Assembly (NCBI GenBank): GCA_907163375.1
Contig: CAJQUW010006373.1
Span: forward strand, 310,001-374,000
Direction of reading: 5' to 3'
Origin: Prostheceraeus crozeri
Taxonomy: Eukaryota > Platyhelminthes > Polycladida > Euryleptidae
DNA length: 64,000 bases
In this document: piece by piece, positions 56,097 through 64,000 of the stretch
Position numbering within the stretch: the stretch's first letter is position 1
Layout: each line of letters opens with the position of its first letter
Notes under the pieces: model-generated
What the model was told of the DNA's origin: nothing
What the model saw: the letters and a program-made list of their open reading frames with translations, nothing else
Databases searched by the model: none
Position numbers and translations under genes: made by a program

Positions 56097-57630
56097 CTGA
56101 CGTCCCCCCCCTCTGGACAGCTTGCTTCGATTTTGGCTTCCAGTGGACGGATTTTGTCGTGCGATAGCTCGTTTGAAAGCTAAGAGTGAGACAAATTCAG
56201 TGAAACAATCGGCTTGTTCCTATCTGTCTTCGTTCAAAAGTTAGAGCGGTTACAAGATTTTAGGTCGGAGCTCGCTCACCTGAAAAAATCCTAAGTGTCA
56301 GAGTGGCTTTGTATGGGTAAAAATTTGAAAATTTTCCAAAGTGTGGAATTTCGACCTGGGACCGTCACCAAAACATTTTTCATCAAATTTTGAAATTTCA
56401 CTGACGTCCCCCCCTCTGGACAGCTTGCTTCGATTTTGGCTTCCAGTGGACGGATTTTGTCGTGCGATAGCTCGTTTGAAAGCTAAGAGTGAGACAAATT
56501 CAGTGAAACAATCGGCTTGTTCCTATCTGTCTTCGTTCAAAAGTTAGAGCGGTTACAAGATTTTAGGTCGGAGCTCGCTCACCTGAAAAAATCCTAAGTG
56601 TCAGAGTGGCTTTGTATGGGTAAAAATTTGAAAATTTTCCAAAGTGTGGAATTTCGACCTGGGACCGTCACCAAAACATTTTTCATCAAATTTTGAAATT
56701 TCACTGACGTCCCCCCCTCTGGACAGCTTGCTTCGATTTTGGCTTCCAGTGGACGGATTTTGTCGTGCGATAGCTCGTTTGAAAGCTAAGAGTGAGACAA
56801 ATTCAGTGAAACAATCGGCTTGTTCCTATCTGTCTTCGTTCAAAAGTTAGAGCGGTTACAAGATTTTAGGTCGGAGCTCGCTCACCTGAAAAAATCCTAA
56901 GTGTCAGAGTGGCTTTGTATGGGTAAAAATTTGAAAATTTTCCAAAGTGTGGAATTTCGACCTGGGACCGTCACCAAAACATTTTTCATCAAATTTTGAA
57001 ATTTCACTGACGTCCCCCCCTCTGGACAGCTTGCTTCGATTTTGGCTTCCAGTGGACGGATTTTGTCGTGCGATAGCTCGTTTGAAAGCTAAGAGTGAGA
57101 CAAATTCAGTGAAACAATCGGCTTGTTCCTATCTGTCTTCGTTCAAAAGTTAGAGCGGTTACAAGATTTTAGGTCGGAGCTCGCTCACCTGAAAAAATCC
57201 TAAGTGTCAGAGTGGCTTTGTATGGGTAAAAATTTGAAAATTTTCCAAAGTGTGGAATTTCGACCTGGGACCGTCACCAAAACATTTTTCATCAAATTTT
57301 GAAATTTCACTGACGTCCCCCCCTCTGGACAGCTTGCTTCGATTTTGGCTTCCAGTGGACGGATTTTGTCGTGCGATAGCTCGTTTGAAAGCTAAGAGTG
57401 AGACAAATTCAGTGAAACAATCGGCTTGTTCCTATCTGTCTTCGTTCAAAAGTTAGAGCGGTTACAAGATTTTAGGTCGGAGCTCGCTCACCTGAAAAAA
57501 TCCTAAGTGTCAGAGTGGCTTTGTATGGGTAAAAATTTGAAAATTTTCCAAAGTGTGGAATTTCGACCTGGGACCGTCACCAAAACATTTTTCATCAAAT
57601 TTTGAAATTTCACTGACGTCCCCCCCCTCT
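56097..57630. repeat. 303-bp satellite, five near-identical copies
   Basis: Units start at CTGACGTCCCCCCC, at 56,097, 56,401, 56,704, 57,007 and 57,310, with the next boundary at 57,613. The copies look identical apart from the C-tract length. Each contains TAGCTCGTTTGAAAGCTAAG. An open frame of 68 codons recurs in each unit but simply reflects the repeat. The array stops 22 bp before the TATA box at 57,653. Confidence 0.92.
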
Positions 57631-57649
57631 TATCGATTGCATATTCACA

Positions 57650-58337
57650 GGGTATATAAGAACGGGATCGGGAGAGGAATTTCACTAAGTTGAGAAACTG
57701 ACTACAGGTAAGTCGTTTCTCTTGAGGTCCGATATCGGACTTCTGACTTTACATTGCTGATATCAGCTAAGGTGTCAGACTTATAGGTTAGTCAGTATAG
57801 CATGACTGACCATTTGATGATAGTAGGCCGAAATCTTCAAACGGCTATAACTTTGCTTCTACAAGTCCTTTAGACTTGATTCAAAAAACATTCGACAGCG
57901 TTTGCTATGCTGAAGGTGACAGACTACTTATAAACGTTTTATGAGTAGTACTAAAATACTGAAAAATTTAAATTCATATTTAATGATAATAATTAAAGTT
58001 TTTGAATAAAAAGCAGTCGTTTATGAGTCTCTGTGACTTGGGTCGTTTCCTCTTGTAAATAACTCCACCGGTTTTCATGTCAAAACTGGGGCCCGGATAC
58101 CAACACAGTGATATGACGCACGCTCTGTCCGATCGAGGTTGGATTTGTGGGTCGAGGCCTTGGAGCTGGGATAAGATCCCCTCTGAGTAATGCCTGTAAC
58201 GGATTCAAGAGCTTAACACCCAAACGGTTGCTGACTTGCTATCAAATGTTTGGTGACTTAGTCTTTCAATACATATCAGCAAGTAGTATCCTATAAACAC
58301 TTGCTATCAAATTTTACTCTATCTTTACAGAATTATC
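57650..58337 (+). promoter_or_regulatory. TATA promoter, leader exon and 623-nt leader intron
   Basis: TATATAAG at 57,653-57,660 is followed about 25-30 bp later by TTTCACTAAG, a likely start region. The leader exon ends CTACAG at 57,707; GTAAGTCG begins an intron that ends at TTTACAG (58,330), seven bases before the ATG at 58,338. The intron holds no frame. The gene is thus driven from immediately beside the satellite array. Confidence 0.65.
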
Positions 58338-59487
58338 ATGACGAAAGCGAGTAACGCCAAGATGCTAGTGGGCAAGTGCAGTTGTGGCAAGATTGCTAGA
58401 GGTAGCGAACTCAAGAAACATTTAAAAGAAAAAGAGGGGACGATGGGCCATGAGAGGAAAGTGATGTTGAGGTTGTGTGTGTCTTGTCGGAAATGTGTGA
58501 TGGGGGATGAGAAGGAATTTATGAAGGCGCATTTGCAGTGTGAGAGTGGGAACATCGGAGAGAAGGGGTTCAAGGCATGGTTTGAGGGAGAGTTGTTGGA
58601 GAGGGAAGAGGTGACAAAGGCGGTGGCAGCGATACAGGACGTGATTGGGGAGAAAGTGGTGAGGAATGCGAGTGAGGGGAGTTCGAGTGATGGGAGTTCG
58701 AATGAGGAAGTTGAGTTGAGAGCGAATATGAAGAAGAAGGATGATGTTGATTTGGATGCGGTGATGGAAGATTTGTTTGGGGACATAGCGGATTTGAAGG
58801 AAGAGTGGGAGGGGGAGGAAGTGGCTAAGCCGATGGCAGCGTCATCGCCACGGCAGCAAGAGGCGTATGACACGGAGGTATTTGTGAGAATGAAGGATCG
58901 TGTGATGGCTTTGGAAAGTAATAATAGAAAAGTTTTGAAGGAGAATGAAGAGCTGAAGGTGAAGGTTGAGGGGTATAGGGCAACAAGGGAAGAGTTGGAG
59001 AGCTTGAGAAAGAAGGAGAAGGAATGGATGGCGGAAAGGAGCGAGTTGATGAGGAAGGCAGGTTTGGTGGAGAGTTTGCAGGCGAGTGTGTCGAGGAAGG
59101 ATGAAGAGATAGAGCGGATGCGAAGCGTGGTGAAGGAGACGGAGGAGGTGAAGGTTATTAATAAGAGGTTGACGGGTGAAGTGGAGCGACTGCATGAGCG
59201 TTTGAAGTGTCGAAAAAGGAGAGTGTATGAAGTCCATCTTCCCCTCTTTGAGAACAATGTGTGCGACGCCCCAACCATCACGGATGATCCCAACGTAACA
59301 CAGCAGTGTTATGAGGGCGACGGAGTCCGATGTCTCCACATGAGTATGGACGTTACCGGCCAGCTTGAAGACTTCGTCGTCCGAAAAGTTCGGAAGAAAG
59401 TTCCCAGTAAGCTTCCTCAACATGATCATTTTTGTAGCTCATCTAATCTCCTATTCTTTTTCTTTCAGAGTTTTTGCAGAAGTGAGA
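58338..59487 (+). CDS. zinc-binding, coiled-coil protein of element 2
   Basis: The N terminus has paired metal-binding-like sets: Cys14, Cys16, His28, then Cys47, Cys50, Cys53, His65, Cys68. The middle is acidic; residues about 175-300 form a long coiled coil. A 64-nt GT-AG intron (59,407-59,470, ending TTTCTTTCAG) is likely: removing it gives a product of about 361 residues ending KFLQK, while reading through gives 396. Strong G-rich codon use (GAG, GTG, AAG) makes the opposite strand open as well. AATAAA follows at 59,610. No family recognised; a DNA-binding or scaffold role is guesswork. Confidence 0.6.
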
Positions 59488-59609
59488 GGAGTGTCGGTGG
59501 ACGGAGAACGACCCATGGGCTCTTTTAAGGGCCAACCTTCTAATGCAGCTAAAGCGGTCCCAAGCCCGCCACATATCCTCGGATATGGAATGCAGAGGGG
59601 AAGAAAAAT

Positions 59610-59615
59610 AATAAA
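59610..59615 (+). terminator. polyadenylation signal
   Basis: AATAAA about 120 bp after the predicted stop of the coiled-coil gene. Confidence 0.5.
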
Positions 59616-59672
59616 TGGAATGAAATGGGAGGACACTCACGCGCCACACGCAACATAACACACTTCTCTCTT

Positions 59673-60290
59673 CCGTAGTCTAACAAGCTCTTTACACATG
59701 GATCGCAGTCGATTGCTATCCCTGTATCAGAAGTGTAAGCTATCTTAATTTTATTTGATACTATTTCATCTATCATCATCGTCCATATGAAATGTTTTAA
59801 GATTTACAAGTTAGACTAAGCGTGCTACTATTTCCAAATGAAAATGTATACATGGTTAAATCATCCACTTAACCCCATCCGTAGTCTAACAAGCTCTTTA
59901 CACATGGATCGCAGTCGATTGCTATCCCTGTATCAGAAGTGTAAGCTATCTTAATTTTATTTGACACTATTTCATCTATCATCATCGTCCATATGAAATG
60001 TTTTAAGATTTACAAGTTAGACTAAGCGTGCTACTATTTCCAAATGAAAATGTATACATGGTTAAATCATCCACTTAACCCCATCCGTAGTCTAACAAGC
60101 TCTTTACACATGGATCGCAGTCGATTGCTATCCCTGTATCAGAAGTGTAAGCTATCTTAATTTTATTTGACACTATTTCATCTATCATCATCGTCCATAT
60201 GAAATGTTTTAAGATTTACAAGTTAGACTAAGCGTGCTACTATTTCCAAATGAAAATGTATACATGGTTAAATCATCCACTGAAGCCCCA
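59673..60290. repeat. 206-bp tandem repeat, three copies
   Basis: Units start CCGTAGTCTAACAAGCTCTT at 59,673, 59,879 and 60,085 and are nearly identical (one base differs at about 59,759). They fill the space between two convergent genes. No coding frame. Confidence 0.92.
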
Positions 60291-60338
60291 TTCAAGTACG
60301 TCAGTATGAAAGCAAAGATAATACGAAATAAAAATTTA

Positions 60339-60788
60339 TTATGGCATGTATTTCAAAAGGTCTTCATCGTCAATATCGTCCCAGAGTCTGGCTTCACATA
60401 GATAACAAAAACAGTTCAGTTGCTTTAATCGTTCTTCCACTGCGAGCCTCACTTTATCAATATACTCCCACTCTGCCATAGTTCGTGGCTGGGAGTTAGG
60501 GGTGTACCACTCCCATAATTGGTGGAGGAATTTCGTGCTGTTGATCTCCATCACATCGTCAGTATCGTACTGGAGATACTTCCACCTCACGCCTGTTAAG
60601 TCGGGACACTCCTTCTCACATACACTCTCCTCTTCCTCATCCGCTGGTAATGATAACTTCCTGATATCGTCCAGTTGGTACACCTTCTCCACCTTCGCCT
60701 TTCTTGGAGCGTTTGGTGTAACGAGCGCCTTTGGTGTTGAGCATGGAGAAGAGAATTTTGTGTTTGATGTTGTCGGAGGGCTTGTCAT
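60339..60788 (-). CDS. small protein divergent from polymerase B
   Basis: 149 residues. The N-terminal third is Ser/Thr/Pro-rich with basic residues (CSTPKALVTPNAPRKAK), the middle is acidic, and the C-terminal half is helical with a CFCYLC cluster and an acidic end (WDDIDDEDLL). Its stop codon overlaps AATAAA on the same strand (60,335-60,340). It starts about 274 bp from the polymerase ATG on the other strand. I do not recognise the family. Two tandem stops and a signal over the stop show how compact the locus is. Confidence 0.6.
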   Translation of the reverse strand: MTSPPTTSNTKFSSPCSTPKALVTPNAPRKAKVEKVYQLDDIRKLSLPADEEEESVCEKECPDLTGVRWKYLQYDTDDVMEINSTKFLHQLWEWYTPNSQPRTMAEWEYIDKVRLAVEERLKQLNCFCYLCEARLWDDIDDEDLLKYMP

Positions 60789-61062
60789 GTTGACTGTGAA
60801 TAATGACTTTGAAATGTTTTCTAATTCTTAAGTATCAACAAGCAACCAATCAGAATGAACATCCAATGAATGAAGAGAATGAAAGTATATAAGCAAAGTG
60901 ACATCCGTATCATTTCACTCTGTCTTTGAGACGCATAAGTGAACTGTTGTCTAGCGAATTCTGTATTTGAGGCGTACAAGTGAACTGCTCTTTAGTGAAT
61001 TCCAAATTTGAGTGAAGTCTCTATCTTGTTCAAGTATCAAGCTTAAACATAATTTCGTTCAA
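60789..61062. promoter_or_regulatory. divergent promoter region of polymerase B and the small gene
   Basis: Rightward: AACCAATCAG, CATCCAATGA, TATATAAG at about 60,896, then GTGACATC, and TCTTTGAGACGCA in the leader up to the ATG at 61,063. A related TTTGAGGCGTACAAGTGAAC leader unit repeats at 60,967, after GACGCATAAGTGAAC at 60,930. The same ordered elements drive the first gene of element 1. Confidence 0.65.
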
Positions 61063-64000
61063 ATGGTAAGTTGAAAATTTCCTCTCTCATCTCCCTCAAA
61101 CGTGTGGCTAATAGCATCTTCCTCAATTTCAGGCATCAACTTCATCACCAACACCCTCCCTTCTCGAGGAAAGTTTAGAGTTGTTGAGTCAAGGTAGGTT
61201 GTAACAATATACTGACACTTGAACAGAGATGAAAGAATGATTTCTCTTTCAGGTGATACCAGTTCCATCTCGTGCGAGTCCATATCAACATTGTCGCGGG
61301 AATGCGACGATCGGCAATGTGCTGACTGTGGACACATCTTCACGAGGAAGCGTGATCTCACCCGACACATCAAGCGAGGTGTTTGTCGACCTAAGCCGGC
61401 ATCAATCTCCGAAGGTAGGGATGATTCTGTTAACGATGTCTCCTTTTCTTGCGACTTGTGCGCTCAGTCTTTCGAGACACGTTTTGAACTATCTTCGCAC
61501 AGACTTCAACATACACACGCGAACGATACCTACACCAACGGTACCTCCTCTATCCGACTCACTGAAGTGTCCATAAATAATTTAGTGAGGAACTACCAGA
61601 TGGACTCCTCAGAAACCATTGCTAACTTTGAGGAATGGTTTCATCAAAATTCATCATTGATAGAAGCGCTCTTCAACAATTTAGACAATTTTAGGATGAA
61701 GGCGCTCATCTATCTTAAAATAAAATATGTAAAAATCGACCACCATACTGGACAAATAATAGAGAGGTTGGAGTTTCAAATACCCTCCTCTCCTGCAACC
61801 GAAGTTGTAGACTGTGAGTCTTGGATAAATTTTCATATCCAAGGGTTAAAATTAAATATAGATAAATTTAACGAGCGTGATAGTGGACTCGTTTTTGATG
61901 GTATTGAGACCGCCATGATTAAAATCAGTTTATTAGGAAATCATAGTGGTCGAGGCTCCTTTAAACTTCCGAAAAATTTAAGAAATAAAGCAGCAGTCAT
62001 TTCTGTAGATTGCGAATCGCAATGTTTTAAGTATGCCGTCCTCTCCATTCTCCACTATAATGATGTGCAGAATAGTCGATACCGCAAGAGTAAGTATCAA
62101 CAGTGGGAGAATGAATTAAACTTCGATGACTGTAATAGTGACGATATGAAAATTAAAGATATAGAAAAATTTGAAAAATTGAACAACATCAAAATAGTTC
62201 TCCATGTTTGGGAAAAAGGATTGAAGGGTGTGCGCTACAACTCGCGTTCGAGTTGTTATGAACGTACAGTAAACCTGTTATTAGTAAAACAGGATGATAG
62301 TGAGGAATGGCACTACTGCGGTATTCCCAAAATCTCTCGCTTATACCACCACTTAGAAAACTCTAGTAGAGAGTTATATTACTGCGACAGATGTATTCGC
62401 CACTTTAGGAGGAAAACTAAATTTGAAACTCATTACGAATGGTGTAAGCGAGGTAAACTGCAAATGGAGCGCATGCCCAAAGATAAGGAGTTTTCATATA
62501 GAGAGAATGGTGATGAATTAAGTCCTCTTCGTGTCATCTATGCTGACATCGAATGTTATATCGATGATAACATCCATCGACCAGCAGCCATTTCCTGCTA
62601 TGAAGTATGGCATGATCACTTTAGGGGTAGGCAAAATAAAATGCGCGTCTGGCAAGGTGAGGATTGTATTTACCAATTCCTACAATTCCTCGAACAGGCT
62701 GTAAAATTTCAACAAAAACATGATGGTGAACTCTATCGCAGATCATTGCATATGACAGCAGATGATCAAGCAAAATTTGATAGTTGCAACATTTGCCCCA
62801 AATGTAGGAAAACATTTGACGATGATAAGATTAAGAAAGTGCGCGACCATGATCACATCACTGCTAAATTTAGAAACGCACTCTGTTCAAAATGCAATTT
62901 TTCACTTAGGATGAAACGGCGTACATTACCCGTCATTTTCCATAATTTCAAGGGCTACGACAGCCATATGATAATAAAAGGAGGTTTAGGTCAAATGAAA
63001 GAGTGGAAGCTTGATGTAATAGCGCAAACGAGAGAGAAGTTTATGGCCATGACAGCAAAAGTGCCTGTCGATAAAACTAAAGAAAATAAGACGGTCTATT
63101 TTGATATAAAATTTTTAGATTCCTACCAATTTATGACTGCTTCACTGGCCTCTCTCGTGCAAAATCTAAAGTCTCTTCCACTAACACAAAATCTTAAGAA
63201 ACAATACCCAAATCTAACCGATGAAGTCATCACACGGAAAGGAGTCTTTCCATATGCATATTTTGATGCGATTAGTAAACTCGGCGAGACTTCTCTTCCG
63301 CCCATAGATAAATTTAAAAATGATTTGACCGGCGCAGAATGTAAGACCGAAGATTATGATCATGCACAAGATGCATGGATAAAATTTGACTGCCATACAT
63401 TTGGCGAATATATCATTGCCTACCTTAAGTTAGATGTATTTTTGCTGGCTGATGTATTTCAGGAGTTTCGACGAGTGGCATTAGAAGAAGATAAGTTAGA
63501 TCCCGTCCACTTTGTCAGTCTGCCAGCCATGTCATTTAAGTCTGCTTTTAAAATGACTGGTGAGACCATTCATCTCTTACAAGATCCAGAGATGTATAAT
63601 TTATTTGAGCGAGGAATTCGCGGTGGTCTCACATTTGTAAATAAACATAGGTTAAAATCTGAAACAGTAGGCAATGACCAGACTCATCTGAAGTATTATG
63701 ACCAAAATAATTTGTATGGTAGTTCATTATCCAAACCGCTACCTCACTCTGAGTTTAGCTGGTTAGATGATAGTGATATTCAACATTTCTCCAACCCTTC
63801 TAACATACTAGCAATTCCAGATGAAGGTGATTGGGGATATTATTTTGAGATAGATCTAATCTATCCAAATAATATTAAACATAAAACCGTAGATTTTCCA
63901 CTCGCACCCGAATCAGGTGAAGTGAGTAAAGATATGTTTTCCGACTTTATGAAACAATTTCATAAAGATTTAGAATCATGTGGACAACCCGACTATAAGC
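61063..64000 (+). CDS. protein-primed DNA polymerase B, 5' part (runs off window)
   Basis: Proposed splicing: ATG alone (61,063-61,065), intron 61,066-61,132, exon 61,133-61,193, intron 61,194-61,252, then one open exon to the window end. Order of parts: two zinc-finger-like segments (CADCGHIFTRKRDLTRHIKR and CDLCAQSFETRFELSSHRLQ), an N-terminal domain shared with element 1, an OTU-like 'VDCESQCFKYAVLSILHYND', a zinc-finger CDRC/H/C, exonuclease box YADIECYID (62,536), an HNH-like Cys/His set (62,790-62,920), HNFKGYDSHM (62,939), and 'YYDQNNLYGSSLSKPLPHSE' (63,697), the motif A region. The polymerase copies the element from a terminal protein. No break is seen. Confidence 0.9.

Larger units (their letters stand above)
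55074..64000. mobile_element. Polinton/Maverick element 2 (young-looking copy, cut by right window edge)
   Basis: Starts at a C-tract near 55,074 and runs off the window within the polymerase B gene. Parts: a repeat-rich terminal region (55,074-57,630), a TATA promoter and leader intron, a coiled-coil gene, a 206-bp triple repeat, a divergent small gene and protein-primed DNA polymerase B. The genes seen look whole (no breaks noticed), and the repeat arrays are nearly identical internally, so the copy is probably recent. The capsid, ATPase and integrase genes are expected to the right. The terminal region is related to the end of element 1 but in opposite orientation. Confidence 0.85.

Noticed and set aside
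56341-57456. Four identical 68-codon frames
   Set aside because: They recur only because the 303-bp unit is repeated; no start context or domain suggests translation.
58325-59293. A 322-codon open frame on the minus strand opposite the coiled-coil gene
   Set aside because: It mirrors the G-rich codon use of the plus-strand gene; its product is Ser/Leu/Phe-rich without domain character, while the plus-strand gene has promoter, splice sites and polyadenylation signal.
1-64000. Bacterial features: operons with Shine-Dalgarno sites, CRISPR arrays, insertion sequences, rRNA
   Set aside because: None seen. Introns, TATA boxes, AATAAA signals and animal retroelements show eukaryotic DNA; the regular arrays are satellites without CRISPR-type spacers.

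Overview
This window looks like nuclear DNA of an animal, most likely a marine invertebrate. It is AT-rich with long non-coding stretches. It holds spliced exons of a recognisable host gene (MICU2/3 family), and a mixture of Polintons, Penelope-like elements, CR1/L2-type and other LINEs, tRNA-derived SINEs, a Harbinger transposon, hAT and Tc1/mariner relics and MITEs. I cannot fix the phylum from the sequence alone.

Layout. (1) About 1-12,976 is Polinton/Maverick element 1, running off the left edge. It carries packaging ATPase, integrase, adenain-type protease, major capsid protein and many small genes, mostly on the minus strand, and is decayed (about six breaks). (2) About 12,980-55,040 is host-type DNA. 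Three exons of a minus-strand MICU2/3-like mitochondrial calcium-uptake gene lie at 35.9, 29.1 and 27.3 kb, and the large intron between the first two is packed with five transposon relics. At 21.5-23.9 kb a LINE carries a nested SINE and a Penelope-like insert, each with an exact target-site duplication. A nearly complete Harbinger transposon (transposase plus Myb/SANT partner) lies at 48.1-50.8 kb. Candidate single host exons lie near 45.1 and 53.9 kb. (3) About 55,070-64,000 is the left end of Polinton element 2, which looks young. It has C-tract-rich tandem repeats including five near-identical 303-bp units, a TATA promoter with a 5'-leader intron, a coiled-coil gene, a triple 206-bp repeat, a small divergent gene, and an apparently open protein-primed DNA polymerase B gene cut by the window edge.

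The two Polintons point away from each other and share related terminal sequence. They also share the same promoter-leader-intron module: CCAAT boxes, TATA, then an exon whose only codon is ATG, then a 67-nt intron, then an exon beginning Ala-Ser-Thr. In element 2 that module drives polymerase B; in element 1 it drives an unrelated small gene, and no polymerase core is visible. Element 1 also has plus-strand genes resembling TATA-binding protein and perhaps PC4-type coactivators, two RING-like small proteins, a D-x-E nuclease-like protein and a stand-alone polymerase N-terminal domain. This promoter swap and the transcription-factor-like cassette are the most novel things I see.
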